Assembly: GCA_964035575.1 (NCBI GenBank)
Contig: OZ037923.1
Span: 744,001-808,000, forward strand
Direction: 5' to 3'
Length of the DNA stretch: 64,000 nucleotides
DNA from: Rhynchopus sp. YZ270_cl-10
Lineage: Eukaryota; Euglenozoa; Diplonemea; Diplonemida; Diplonemidae
Under the pieces are notes generated by a model. That model did no database searches and was not told the origin of the DNA. It saw only the letters and a list, made by a program, of their open reading frames with translations. The first letter of the stretch is position 1; the number at the start of each line of letters is the position of its first letter. The translations under genes and the position numbers were made by a program. Below, in pieces: positions 53,066 through 63,083 of this stretch.

Positions 53066-53310
53066 ACAAGGTTGAAAAGAGGTTGGTTCCGGTCCACTAA
53101 GGCCAGCTAGACCCTACGCAAGGAACACCTGACGCAAAGAAAGTTTAAAAGGGGGTTGGTTCCGGTCCACTAAGGCCAGCTAAACCCTACGCATGGAACA
53201 CACTGAAGCGGAGAGGGTTGATTCAGGTCCATTCTGCATGGCCGCACTGAACATAAGGAGTATTCAGGTCCACTAGGCCAACTCGGACCCTACGCATGGA
53301 AACACTGAAG
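53066..53310. repeat. Three tandem copies of a unit of about 80 bp
   Basis: Each copy has GGTCCACTAAGGCCAGCT-type sequence, CCCTACGCATGGAAC and ACTGAAGC; the third is less regular. Confidence 0.7.
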
Positions 53311-53738
53311 CAAAAGACACAAAATTGGGAGGGAGGGAGGGAAACGAAAAAAAAAAATTATTCACAGTTCGCGAACGAAAAAAGAGTTTTTTCTGCGAAG
53401 TGTGTGGGGGGGTATAAAACATTACGAAACCTCCACTATCATTTCGCAAGCTTCGTTACCGTTTTGGTTTTCTCCTCACAGGAAAAAAAAGATTGTTGGA
53501 TTTGGTATATGTGCGTGTTATGCCATTTTTTTCTTTCGTTTTTATTATTAATAAAAGTTGTTTGTGGGAATAGTTTCTGGAGGAACGGACCCCCGGATGC
53601 AATTTAAGGTCCATCCCAGTATCAAATAAAGGTTGTCTGTGGTTCGCTTCCCACCCCTCCCCTTTCAACACATCCCCACCGTGCAAAGTATCCTCCTGTT
53701 GTGACACCAGCACCGAACCTCTGAACCTTGCCGTTGCC

Positions 53739-55598
53739 TCAGAGACACTTCTGCCTGCCCTCAATAGCTCTCAATGCTGCTAAGTCCTGTGTTCCTAAAG
53801 AAGTGCAACCTTCAAGAAATCTGCTACCAGTTTGTGTCACAGCGCTCAGTCCTGCAATGTCCATTGAGGTTAACGCCGCGCAATTCAGTAAGAAGCAGTC
53901 CCCAAGGCTTGTGACACTGCTCAATCCTGCAAAGTCGATGGAGGTTAACGACTGGGCACGGAATAAGAAGTAGTCCCCAAGGCCTGTGACGCTGCTCAAT
54001 CCTGCAAAGTTGATGGAGGTTAACGACTGGGAACCTGATAAGAAGCGGTCCCCAAGGCTTGTGGCACTGCTTAAGCCGGCAAAGTTGATGGAGGTTAACG
54101 ACTGGGAATCTGATAAGAAGGAGTGCCCAAGGCTCGTGACACTGCTCAATCCTGCAAAGTTGATGGAGGTTAACGACTGGGAGTCTGATAAGAAGCACTT
54201 CCCAAGGCTTGTGACACTACTTAATCCTGCAAAGTCGATGGAGGTTAACGACTGGGAGTCTGTTAAGAAGCTGTCCCCAAGGCTTGTGACGCTGCTCAAT
54301 CCTGAAAAGTTGATGGAGGTTAACGACTGGGCACGGAATAAGAAGTGGCCCCCAAGGCTTGTGACACTGCTCAATCCTGCAAAGTCGATGGAGGTTAACG
54401 ACTTGGACCATGATAAGAAGTGGCCCCCAAGGCTTGTGACACTGCTCAATCCTGCAAAGTTGATGGAGGTTAACGACTGGGAATCTGATAAGAAGCACTT
54501 CCCAAGGCTTGTGACACTACTTAATCCTGCAAAGTCGATGGAGGTTAACGACTGGGAACCTGATAAGAAGCTGTTCCCAAGGCCTGTGACACTGCTTAAT
54601 CTTGCAAAGTTGATGGAGGTTAACGACTGGGAGTCTGATAAGAAGGAGTGCCCAAGGCTCGTTACACTGCTCAATCCTGCAAAGTCGATGGAGGTTAACG
54701 ACTGGGAACCTGATAAGAAGGAGTCCCCAAGGCTCGTGACACTGCTCAATCCTGCAAAGTTGATGGAGGTTAACGACTCGGAGTCTGATAAGAAGTAGTC
54801 CCCAAGGCTTGTGACACTGCTCAATCCTGCAAAGTCGATGGAGGTTAACGACTGGGAACCTGATAAACAGCAGTCCCCAAGGTTTGTGACACTGCTTAAG
54901 CCGGCAAAGTCGATGGAGGTTAGCGATCGGGAACCTGATAAGAAGTAGTCCCCAAGGTTCGTGACACTGCTTAATCCTGAAAAGTCGATGGAGGTTAACG
55001 ACTCGGAACCTGATAAGAAGCACTTCCCAAGGCTTGTGACACTGCTCAATCCTGCAAAGCTGAATGGTTCAAAAGTACGTAATGACGTGCAGGCGTACAG
55101 GAAACAATTGCCTATTGTCGTGACGTTGCGCAACCCAGACAAGTTAATTGATTCCAATGATGAACACTCAGATAAGAAGTGGTCATCAATCGCAGTAATA
55201 GCCAACGGGGCACTCAGATCAAGGCTACGTAACTTAGTGCGTGTCAGGAATCTGTATGGAATCACAGTTACAACTTGTGCCTGCAGAAACAACTGCGCAA
55301 CCTCGGGGTCTTCCACACGCGCAAGCCTCGCTGGTGTGAGGTCTGTCTCACCCAATGCACGAAGAGCTGTAATGGCTATGTACGAATCTTTCTGCGTCAA
55401 TACGACTGTGTCGCCAGCACTCAGCGCTGTGATGTTGATGTCCTCTCCTTCGTCGTCCCTTCCAAAGCCCATGTCAAAGCTGTCTTCAGCAAACCCCGTT
55501 GTAGCTGCCACCTTCTGCCGCAGGTCCTTCGCTGTGTCATCCACATCCACATCGACGACGTACGTCTTGCCATCAAAGCCCTCGATGTTGAGTTCCAT
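53739..55598 (-). CDS. Ubiquitin-like / leucine-rich repeat protein
   Basis: 619 aa. I chose the ATG at 55598 (MELNIEGFDG); the frame continues upstream only through non-ATG codons, and a CCCACAACAG acceptor-like site lies 28 nt before it. Residues about 1-70 form a ubiquitin-like beta-grasp pattern (MELNIEG, TAKDLRQKVA, GDTVVL). From about 125 on there are about 17 LRR units of exactly 25 residues (SLTSIDFAGLSSVTSLGDYF), of which the central 13-14 are almost identical, as in BspA-type LRRs. There is no signal peptide or TM, so it is probably cytosolic and binds a protein partner. Confidence 0.85.
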   Translation of the reverse strand: MELNIEGFDGKTYVVDVDVDDTAKDLRQKVAATTGFAEDSFDMGFGRDDEGEDINITALSAGDTVVLTQKDSYIAITALRALGETDLTPARLARVEDPEVAQLFLQAQVVTVIPYRFLTRTKLRSLDLSAPLAITAIDDHFLSECSSLESINLSGLRNVTTIGNCFLYACTSLRTFEPFSFAGLSSVTSLGKCFLSGSESLTSIDFSGLSSVTNLGDYFLSGSRSLTSIDFAGLSSVTNLGDCCLSGSQSLTSIDFAGLSSVTSLGDYFLSDSESLTSINFAGLSSVTSLGDSFLSGSQSLTSIDFAGLSSVTSLGHSFLSDSQSLTSINFARLSSVTGLGNSFLSGSQSLTSIDFAGLSSVTSLGKCFLSDSQSLTSINFAGLSSVTSLGGHFLSWSKSLTSIDFAGLSSVTSLGGHFLFRAQSLTSINFSGLSSVTSLGDSFLTDSQSLTSIDFAGLSSVTSLGKCFLSDSQSLTSINFAGLSSVTSLGHSFLSDSQSLTSINFAGLSSATSLGDRFLSGSQSLTSINFAGLSSVTGLGDYFLFRAQSLTSIDFAGLSSVTSLGDCFLLNCAALTSMDIAGLSAVTQTGSRFLEGCTSLGTQDLAALRAIEGRQKCL

Positions 55599-56488
55599 AG
55601 GTGCTTTGTGTGTTTTGTGCGTTTCTGTTGTGGGAGTGGAGTGGTGCAAGTAGAATCAGGCAATGCTCCCACATTCCCTGATTCCCAATGCGGGTCATGC
55701 CACAGTTCTCCTCACTCCGGCGGTAAACACAGACTCTCAGAAGCGGGTGCGCCTTAAGTTTCTGTTAAACACATTCGCGACAAGTGAGCCATCACGTCGT
55801 GGTCGGAGGATCCGTGAATTGACGTCAATGCCAAGAAGGTTGACGAGGCAGAGAAAGCACCGTCTTCCATTCCCACAGCACATCAGAAGCGCTGGCTGTG
55901 CTTTTTGTTGAGTTTCACTCAGGGAAAAAGACAGGGTGGAACAAATGTTTTTTGTAGTTTTTTTTCTTCTTTCCTTTTTTATTAAGCCCTCCTCCCCCCC
56001 CTTCCCCGTTGTTACCCCTCTAAAGATAAATAAAAAAGATGAAACCAGGCGCTCTCATTGTTTGCGTTTTTTGCGTGTCATCCTTAACGCCTCACAATGT
56101 TTTATGAAGAATCGTCTTCTATGGGCACCTTAAAAGGATTTAACCCTCCCCTCTCCCTTCCCCTTCCCCTCCCCCCCTAGCCGCCTCCCTAATAGAAAAG
56201 CTGCAAGTTGCGTATGCCCCTTCACACTCATCATCGAGAATAGCCCTTTTTCTCCCCTTCCCCCGAGCAACTCAATTCGAAGTGTCATTTTGGTCTACCT
56301 TGCCTGCTTCGTTCCTCTGCTCCTCTGTTTACTGCTGTCTCACAGAAAAACTTAGGCAGGGTCCTAGGTATAGGGAACAGAAACGATGCGGCACCTTTTC
56401 CGTTGAATTCGGATTTTTTTTAAACTCTCGTTTTTGACTCCGTCTCAGATGGCTGGACCTGATGTCTTTTCGCTTTTTGCCCCAACCT
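55599..56488. other. Intergenic region between LRR protein and antiporter
   Basis: Unique sequence with C-rich tracts at 55990-56010 and 56140-56180. Short plus-strand frames show no family resemblance. Confidence 0.5.
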
Positions 56489-58576
56489 TCAGTCCTCATA
56501 TCGCTCCACCGCATCGTGGAGCCTCCACAAGAGAGGGGTGGTAGGGAGACTTAGCGCAGTGGTGCCCAGCAGCATAAAGTACATTTCGTTTGAGATGAGC
56601 CCCTGCGCCTTACCGTGCGCAGCCACGACAAAGGAGAACTCCGACATCTGCGAGAGCCCCAACGCTACCAGAGAGGACTCTTGCACATCCATCCCACACA
56701 CCTGCTTGAAGAGCAACAAACCTACCACATACTTGCTGCACACCACGAGCAGCGTCAGGGACAACAACAATGCCATCTCCCGCAGAAGAAATGCAGGGTA
56801 CATATGCAGGCCGATCCCTGCAAAGAAAAAGCAGACAAAAAAGTCTTGTACCGGTTTTAACACCTCGAGAGACAGTTCTTGGACTGCAGGGTCGGTTGAA
56901 AATGCAAGGCCAGCAAGAAACGCGCCGACCTCCGCTGAGAGGCCAATCTCCTCCGATGTCTCCATCAATACGAAGGCGAAGGAGAGGAGGAACATGAGAA
57001 ATAATTCTCGTTCTCCAGCGATTCTTCGCGCTAATGGGGCGGCGCATTGCTGCAGTCCTACCACCACAAACACTCCAAGCACAATAAGGGATGCGATCGG
57101 CTTCAACACCGACACCACGCTTGACACACCACTATCCGTTCCTAACCCCCGTAGGTTCGGTATGACTGCGACCATTACCCCAAGAAACACATCTTGCATG
57201 ACCAAAACACCGATTAAAACGCGTTGAACGGTTTGGGGTACTTCGTTGCGTTGTTCGGTGAGGCATCGCATGGCGACGGCGGTGGAGGATAGGGAGAAGC
57301 AGAAACCTAAGACCACCCCTTCCGCTGCCGGCGCGTAAAAGACAAAATGGAGGACCAAGGTGCTCGCAACTATGATAATCCCCGACAGCGCTGCGCCACC
57401 AAGCACTGCAGTCCGCCACACCCTGGCTAGCTTGTCATAATCAAACTCGATCGCCAGCAAGAACAGCATCAGACACACCCCATACCTCGCGAGCACCTCC
57501 ACCTGGACAACACTGTTAATCCGGTTCAGCTCCGACGGAGATAACAAACACCCTGCCGCAATAAAACCAAAGAAATGCGGCAGCCCCAACAGCCTCGCTA
57601 CCATCGACAAAGTAAACGAAAAGATCACAATCTGAGCAATATCCTGCGCAAAAAGCTTGTCTTCATAGTGTGTAGACATATCATGAGGTCGTGATAACAC
57701 ATACTGATTGTTTTCATGATCAATAAGGGTGCTCATCGACGCTATGGTATGCGTTTTCTCTTTGTCTTTATTATCATCATAAAATGTAAAAATGGAATGT
57801 GGCCGAGAATCCATTTTCATTACAGTTTCTACGGTGTGATCCTTTGAATCGCGTGCTTTGTTAAATGCGGCGCCTTCACGTTGATCTGCTTTTATAGCGT
57901 TGATTGCCTTACCCAGCTCTGAGTCGATATTGTCAACTAACCCGCCTACTATATTGTTGATATCGGTGTTGTTGTGTTTTTTGGTGATTTTTTCGATGTC
58001 ATCTTCTTCTTGTTCTATGGTGAGAAGGTCATCGAGGTCGTCTTTTGCTCGGAGGCTGCGGTCTTGGAGGTTTTCGAGACGGTGTTGTAAGTTTACCTTC
58101 ATTGAAGCGTCGGAGAGGTTGCGCATTAGTTCGGAGAGTTGTTGACCTTTTTCGAGGATGCCGTTTTCAAGATCGTCGAGCATTCGTTTGCCGATACGTC
58201 TTTTGCGTACAATAGCAGAGTCGGGCGGGTCAGTGGAGGTGCCGTTAGTAGTGGTGGTCGCCTTCGTTTTGTTCAGCTGCCGTTCCTCGCGGAGGAAGGC
58301 CACGTCAAGCTTGTGTTTTGTTTTGAGAATCTTCCCCAACACTTTCATGTTCTGTAGCAGCGCCTTCGTAAACTTTTTGTCATCATGAATCGGCATGGTT
58401 CTGAAACTGAGCTCCCGGTCCTGAGGCGGGGAGGTGAACGAAGTGGAGGGAGAGCGAGCGGTGTCGACCACCTTCTCCGAGGCGTATGTGACGGATAAAG
58501 AGAAGGAAGCGATTGTGATGTAAAACACGACAAGCATCGTCATGCCAAGAAATCCACGCACAGCGTGCGCCCGCAT
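56489..58576 (-). CDS. CPA2-type cation/proton antiporter, TMCO3-like
   Basis: 695 aa. The N terminus has a signal peptide or signal anchor (GMTMLVVFYITIASFSLSVTY). A luminal, charged, helical stretch of about 270 residues follows (predicted coiled coil; LNKTKA is a glycosylation candidate). Then come about 12 membrane segments of the Na+/H+ exchanger fold, with LLFLLAIEFDY and LSAEVGAFLAGLAFS, where the ExxxD/E-type acidic positions of the CPA2 core are visible. The layout (signal peptide, coiled coil, antiporter) matches TMCO3 and plant KEA4-6 rather than cytosolic-regulated KefC. It would exchange K+ or Na+ for H+ in an endomembrane. Confidence 0.88.
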   Translation of the reverse strand: MRAHAVRGFLGMTMLVVFYITIASFSLSVTYASEKVVDTARSPSTSFTSPPQDRELSFRTMPIHDDKKFTKALLQNMKVLGKILKTKHKLDVAFLREERQLNKTKATTTTNGTSTDPPDSAIVRKRRIGKRMLDDLENGILEKGQQLSELMRNLSDASMKVNLQHRLENLQDRSLRAKDDLDDLLTIEQEEDDIEKITKKHNNTDINNIVGGLVDNIDSELGKAINAIKADQREGAAFNKARDSKDHTVETVMKMDSRPHSIFTFYDDNKDKEKTHTIASMSTLIDHENNQYVLSRPHDMSTHYEDKLFAQDIAQIVIFSFTLSMVARLLGLPHFFGFIAAGCLLSPSELNRINSVVQVEVLARYGVCLMLFLLAIEFDYDKLARVWRTAVLGGAALSGIIIVASTLVLHFVFYAPAAEGVVLGFCFSLSSTAVAMRCLTEQRNEVPQTVQRVLIGVLVMQDVFLGVMVAVIPNLRGLGTDSGVSSVVSVLKPIASLIVLGVFVVVGLQQCAAPLARRIAGERELFLMFLLSFAFVLMETSEEIGLSAEVGAFLAGLAFSTDPAVQELSLEVLKPVQDFFVCFFFAGIGLHMYPAFLLREMALLLSLTLLVVCSKYVVGLLLFKQVCGMDVQESSLVALGLSQMSEFSFVVAAHGKAQGLISNEMYFMLLGTTALSLPTTPLLWRLHDAVERYED

Positions 58577-58782
58577 GGACCAGAGAAGAAAAAATCAAAA
58601 AAGGGGAGTATATGGGGTTGGCTACCTCATGTGTACAGAGAGAGGGGGTAGGGGAGGTGGCTCTGTGGAGGGGTGTGTGTGTGGATTGTCACCGGAAAAA
58701 TGTGGATAGTGGGAAAAAAAAGGGGGGTGTATTGGGGGTCTTTTGTTGTATACTCGAAGAGGAAGGAAAGAGAAAAGTTTAT

Positions 58783-58818
58783 AAGATGAACCTAAGCCTC
58801 TCGTTGCTTAGTCACCTT
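58783..58818 (-). repeat. Class A stem-loop repeat
   Basis: Arms AAGATGA / TCACCTT and TAAGC / GCTTA around CTCTCGTT, preceded by GAAAAGTTTAT exactly as at the LINE end. Confidence 0.75.
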
Positions 58819-58921
58819 ATAAATAAAACAACAGCAAGGGCAGATATTATTTCCTTGTGGCGCTTCACAGTCGTCACGTAAACACTGCAAAAAAAAAAAA
58901 GAAGAAGAAGAAAAAAAGCTT

Positions 58922-58957
58922 AAGATGGAGCTGAGCCTCTCATGCTTGGTCACCTCC
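58922..58957 (-). repeat. Class A stem-loop repeat
   Basis: AAGATGG / TCACCTC and TGAGC / GCTTG around CTCTCAT; pairing kept through wobbles. Confidence 0.6.
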
Positions 58958-59130
58958 AGGGGCTTGTTCCAGGTAAATTTTGGGACCCGGACTGTCCTGT
59001 CCCCCCGAAATCGAAAAACCGAAATCAGACGAGGCACTTCCGAATAGTGCCCACAACTCATCATGGACACATGCCCTGCGCAGAGAGGGTGCCCAAAACT
59101 GCTGTGCGCACACTATGTTCAAAACCCCCT

Positions 59131-60354
59131 TCACGAACACACACACCCACAGCGTGACTCCGTTGCCACAACAGTTTGTTTCTGACGGGGGGCAGGCTGC
59201 AGGGCGTCCTGCTCTGATGCCTGCATGCTGATGAAGTCGATGTCAGCAGTGTCGAGCACGGGTATGGTGAGTCCCACCACAACCAGCCTGCGCCCGTCTT
59301 TCGAGGCATGCAAAGCCCACGCGTAGTCGACCTCGGTACGTCCCATGAGGGTTCCACTGCGTGCGTCCCACTGCTGCAGATTTCTGTGAACAACCGTGAA
59401 GAGGTATCGCGAGCACGCACTGAAGCAGGCACCTTTCACAGGGTCCTCTCCATTGGGCAGTGTGCAGAGGGCCTTCCCGGAGGCGATGTCAATGGTGCGG
59501 ACGGTGTGGTTGCTGCCACAGCTCAACACTGCGAGGCTTGCGTCGGGCGAAAACGATGGCTGCAACACGAACGACCGGCCCAGCCCTGTGTCCACATCGT
59601 GCACCAGACACAGCTCTGGGGTGTCCAGACGGTACACACCAATGGTCGGGTTTGTGTTGCTTAAGAACAGCGTCTCGCAGGGCGACACTGCAAAGGAGTA
59701 CCCAAGGTGATCTATGGTACGCATCCTCACCCCCTCGCAGGAGTACTGTACGATCTCCTGGCTGGCCCCAATCAGCACCGCCTCGGTGACCCGCATGGGC
59801 ACAAGCATCAGAATCTCCCATTCCATATGCACCACAACCTCTGCACTATCGTCCCGCGGTCTAAAGTGCACAACACCGCCCAGGCCACTACAGTAGACGA
59901 TGTGGTGTGGCAGGAGAACTATCTTGCTCATAGGTCCAGTGGGAAGGAAAGGCGTGACCTTGGTGGTGACGAGGTTGATGGTGACGTCACGTTTGCCACT
60001 CATTACAATTGTGTCCCCGTAAACATCTGCGACGCAGCATTCTTCAGTATAGCGCTTCGGCACCCACACACCACCGCTGTCCGCATCCTGATTCCGTGCA
60101 TGCTTCCGTACATCCTGCTTCCGTACATAGACAGTCCCGCCTGCGCACAGTGCGGTGTGGGCAATCAGAACCTCCGGTGCCAGCACCTCACCATCAGCAT
60201 CATCCACACACAGCCCCATTGCCTCAGCCGACACCACGCTATGTGGGTACAACACCGCAACAGCACGCTCCTGCAGGTCTGCAGCACTGCAACCCTCCCC
60301 CACCTCTGCAGCACAGCGTTGTCCAGAAATTGTGCATTCAAACCATATCTCCAT
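59131..60354 (-). CDS. WD40-like beta-propeller protein with ubiquitin-like N terminus
   Basis: 407 aa, one exon. Residues about 1-75 look like a beta-grasp domain ending AGGTVYV. The rest has WD40/YVTN-like blades: SFSPDASLAVLSCGSNHTVRTIDIASGKALC and ACFSACSRYLFTVVHRNLQQWDARSGTL are the clearest; earlier blades are weak. No enzyme motif. A CCCTCTCAG acceptor-like site lies about 18 nt before the ATG. Probably a protein-interaction scaffold. Confidence 0.78.
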   Translation of the reverse strand: MEIWFECTISGQRCAAEVGEGCSAADLQERAVAVLYPHSVVSAEAMGLCVDDADGEVLAPEVLIAHTALCAGGTVYVRKQDVRKHARNQDADSGGVWVPKRYTEECCVADVYGDTIVMSGKRDVTINLVTTKVTPFLPTGPMSKIVLLPHHIVYCSGLGGVVHFRPRDDSAEVVVHMEWEILMLVPMRVTEAVLIGASQEIVQYSCEGVRMRTIDHLGYSFAVSPCETLFLSNTNPTIGVYRLDTPELCLVHDVDTGLGRSFVLQPSFSPDASLAVLSCGSNHTVRTIDIASGKALCTLPNGEDPVKGACFSACSRYLFTVVHRNLQQWDARSGTLMGRTEVDYAWALHASKDGRRLVVVGLTIPVLDTADIDFISMQASEQDALQPAPRQKQTVVATESRCGCVCS

Positions 60355-60544
60355 TGTGTGGTTACTGTCTGAGAGGGGGCCAGTGGTGGGAGAAGCGCGA
60401 CGGTAGCAAAGGAGGTGGGGAAGCCATTTGCTTCTTTTTCTTCAATCTGCTGATGTGCAACCTTTTTTTGCCTAATATTTTTCAAATGGTTAAGGGGGGT
60501 GGTATGTCACGGGGAGTGGTGTTACCCAGTCCCCGCACTCATGA

Positions 60545-60660
60545 CCACATATCTCACCACCACAATGGACGGATTCCGAAAAATGCGAAATGCCGGTGGT
60601 TTCGGGCACTTTCGTGTTTTCAGGATCAGGGAAGAAAAAAAAATCTGGGTTACCGTAAGA
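60545..60660. mobile_element. Fragment related to the hAT-like element, reverse direction
   Basis: The reverse complement shares CACCGGCATTT, CGGAATCCGTCC and CTGATCCTGAAA words, in order, with 22215-22310. Confidence 0.6.
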
Positions 60661-61179
60661 GAACACTAACAAATGGAAGAGAAAAAAATGACGCTGAAAG
60701 TGTACATGCCGCGGAACACAAAGAAGAGGACAAAAAATGAGAGAAAGAAAACCCAAACCCCAAAGTAGATAGCCCTCCTTTCACACACAGATATTCATTT
60801 GCTCGTTTGTTTTTTTTGATACCCTTGGCCGTGATTAAACACTGCTGTACGCTTCTGCTGTGGGCACGTAAGCAGAGTGCAGTGCAATCAAAAGACCCGA
60901 TGGTGCAGCATGAATCAGATGTGCCATATTGAGTTATTTTCTTTTTTTTTTTTCTATTTTCTTTTTTTGGATTTTCTCACCCTCCCTCATTCACACGGCG
61001 CACTGTCAAAACAAAAAAGATCCCAAAAAAAAAAAACAACAATAAAAAAGCAAACAAGATTCAAGAAACCGAGTTAGTAGGGTGATAGACCAGACAACAA
61101 CTGTTGAACCCACCCTCTTTTGTGGGGCAGGAGTTCGACAACGATGCAGCTGGGGGGGGGAAATAATACAAAATTGGTG

Positions 61180-61216
61180 AAGATGAACGGAAGGCTTTTG
61201 TGTGCTTTAGTCACCT
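61180..61216 (-). repeat. Class A stem-loop repeat, diverged
   Basis: AAGATGAACGGAAGGC, TTTTGTGT, GCTTTAGTCACCT; the inner stem is AAGGC / GCTTT (wobble). Confidence 0.5.
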
Positions 61217-61245
61217 AAATAATAAATTGCAACAAAAAATCAAAA

Positions 61246-61355
61246 GGGGTAAGGACAGTCTGGAACCTCCGGGTTTGACTTTTGGACAGTTCAGAACCTG
61301 GTTCTGAACTGTCTTTATCGTAAACCTGGGGGGGTACCAGACTGCCCTTGCCCCC
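61246..61355. repeat. Foldback element of about 110 bp
   Basis: Outer arms AAGGACAGTCTGG / CCAGACTGCCCTT and inner arms GACAGTTCAGAA / TTCTGAACTGTC; the loop is three or four bases. Confidence 0.75.
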
Positions 61356-61379
61356 AAAAACAAAAAGAAAAGGTTTTGT

Positions 61380-61414
61380 AAGATGAACCTAAGCATCTCA
61401 TGCTTAGTCACCTT
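61380..61414 (-). repeat. Class A stem-loop repeat
   Basis: Arms AAGATGA / TCACCTT and TAAGC / GCTTA around ATCTCAT. Confidence 0.7.
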
Positions 61415-61600
61415 GAAACAAACAATCGAAGCGGGTCCTGAAGGACTTCTTGAAATGCGGTGGTGTGTTGACACCAAGAAAAACCACAGAAAAGGGCGAT
61501 GAAATATCGTCGCTCTTCTTTGTGTCTGGCAGAAAACTGCGTAGATGCTAGATCCCAACCCCAGAGTGCATCCAAGAAAGAGCAAAAAAAAAAAAAAAGT

Positions 61601-61640
61601 GAAAGTTGATAGTGCAAACGTCCCTCTGGGACGCAGGCAC
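61601..61640 (-). repeat. Class D repeat
   Basis: GTTGATAGTGCAAACGTCC, CTCTGGGACGCAGGCAC; GTGC / GCAC and CGTCC / GGACG arms pair. It starts about 50 bp after the GST stop codon and has a 15-A run on its gene-sense 3' side (T-run in sense). Confidence 0.65.
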
Positions 61641-61688
61641 TCAAAAAAAAATAAGGAAAAACGTTTGTCATTTAAACTCCTACCAACC

Positions 61689-62726
61689 TTAGGCCTGTAC
61701 ACTGTAGTCGCGTGTAGCACGGTCGTGTGGAAGCTCAAGATCCGTGCCGCATGGGGGCATAATGGCGTATGCGTTGAGAATGGGGTGCGACGAGAAGTAG
61801 GCTGCAACAATGTGCTTGAGGTTTGTTGTGGGCTTGATGCGTGGGTGCTGGTATAGGTCGCGTGTGTAGGCAAAGAGGTTCGGGTATTCGCGGAGCAGCT
61901 TCTTCGAGCATTTGAAGTATACCACGTAGACGGGGTCGAAGCGTACAAGGGTGACGTAGGCACGGATGTCGCAAGCACTGATCTTATCACCAAGGAGGTA
62001 GCGTGATTTGGCAAGCCTTGCCTCCAGCCAGTCCAGGGTGTCGAACACATCTGCCACGGCAACGTCGAAGGCTTCCTGCGACTCTGCAAACCCTGAACGG
62101 TACACACCGTTGTTGAGGCCGTGGTAGACGCGCTCGTCGATCTCCTTCGCATCAGCCTCCACAGCCTTGCCCTTGGGGAACAGATCCACATCCGCAGCAG
62201 CGTCGGTGTGGAAGTCAGCAAACCCGGTCGCAAGGATCTCAATGATGTCGGCGCTTTCGTTGTTGACAATCGTCTTTGTCTCCGTGTCGAAGAGGATGGG
62301 CACAGAGCGGGTCCCGCTGTACCCGACGGTGTCGTAGATGTCACGCACACTGGGCTTGCCGAGGATGTGGTCAATGGTGGAGCCGTGTCCAGGGAAGGAG
62401 CCTTTGCCAGCGGAGTTTGCGATGGGCCCCTCGCCTTCGCTGCGGAAGATCCACCCTGCGTGTTTGTCCTCTGGATCCTCAGGGCGTGTCTTCATCCACG
62501 TGGGGTGCACATAGCTCACCGAGATCGCATCCTCCAGGCCAAACAGAGAACGCACAGCGAGGCACCTCGACGCCCACGGACACGCAAAACTCGCGTACAG
62601 GTGGTACCTTCCCGAGGCCGGCGGGTACTTCCCCCCTACCTGCACAACATCCCTGAACGCGGTGACCGTGCGTTTGAAGGCCCCTGCGATGTTGCCTTCC
62701 TTCAGCTGAGCGGTGTTCTGTGTCAT
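61689..62726 (-). CDS. Glutathionyl-hydroquinone reductase-type glutathione transferase
   Basis: 345 aa from the ATG at 62726, preceded by a CTCTCCCCACAG acceptor-like site about 30 nt upstream. The N-terminal thioredoxin-like domain carries the catalytic Cys in SFACPWASR, and RSVPILFD...NNESADIIEIL follows as the glutathione-binding cis-Pro and ES pair. The helical C-terminal domain has the LLGDKISACDIRAYVTLVRFDPVY signature. This is the ECM4/YqjG (Xi-class) family, which reductively deglutathionylates hydroquinones. Length is normal and no targeting peptide is evident. Confidence 0.93.
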   Translation of the reverse strand: MTQNTAQLKEGNIAGAFKRTVTAFRDVVQVGGKYPPASGRYHLYASFACPWASRCLAVRSLFGLEDAISVSYVHPTWMKTRPEDPEDKHAGWIFRSEGEGPIANSAGKGSFPGHGSTIDHILGKPSVRDIYDTVGYSGTRSVPILFDTETKTIVNNESADIIEILATGFADFHTDAAADVDLFPKGKAVEADAKEIDERVYHGLNNGVYRSGFAESQEAFDVAVADVFDTLDWLEARLAKSRYLLGDKISACDIRAYVTLVRFDPVYVVYFKCSKKLLREYPNLFAYTRDLYQHPRIKPTTNLKHIVAAYFSSHPILNAYAIMPPCGTDLELPHDRATRDYSVQA

Positions 62727-63083
62727 GGAAGGACTTCTTTGTGGTGTAAGGAATCTGTGGGGAGAGGGTGGAAGGGCTCGTCGTGCGTGGGGTGCCAATG
62801 AAAAATGTATAAGGAAATGGACGGTGCTTTGCGACTGGCAGTACAGGTGTGCTGTGATGGGAACATACACCACCCTGCCCGCAGAGGGTATCTCAGGGCA
62901 ACAGTATCAGACCTGGCCTCACCTCATGGGGATTGAATGCACAATGCATGTATGTGCCTAAACCTGCCCGAAGGCTACGTGGATTTAGATCAGCAATATT
63001 ACCACAACCTTTGTAAGGGCAGGTGCGGTGTGATGGTTGGTAAATGGAATAAGTAAGCCAGCGTGTAGGAAAGGGTGGCAAGT
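62727..63083. other. Leader region of the GST gene and intergenic DNA
   Basis: Contains the acceptor-like CTCTCCCCACAG (about 62752-62764) and unique sequence up to the next R repeat. No gene seen. Confidence 0.5.

Larger units (their letters stand above)
52560..53738. other. Gene-free region with nested hairpin and tandem repeats
   Basis: G-rich tracts (52720-52800), a nested hairpin at 52932-52981 and three diverged copies of a unit of about 80 bp at 53066-53310. No gene seen. Confidence 0.6.
58577..59130. other. Region downstream of the WD40-like gene
   Basis: Two class A stem-loops and filler; no gene. Confidence 0.6.
60355..61688. other. Gene-free region between GST and WD40-like gene
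   Basis: Holds a hAT-family fragment (60545-60660, opposite direction to 21829-22683), T-rich filler, class A and D repeats and a foldback at 61246-61355. No gene recognised. Confidence 0.6.

Noticed and set aside
53986-54798. Plus-strand repeat frame LLNPAKSMEVND
   Set aside because: Antisense shadow of the 75-bp LRR units on minus.
18900-61414. Class A hairpins as rho-independent-style terminators
   Set aside because: They are followed by T-rich DNA in gene sense, but the host is eukaryotic and they lie within a one-strand gene array, so the bacterial mechanism does not apply.
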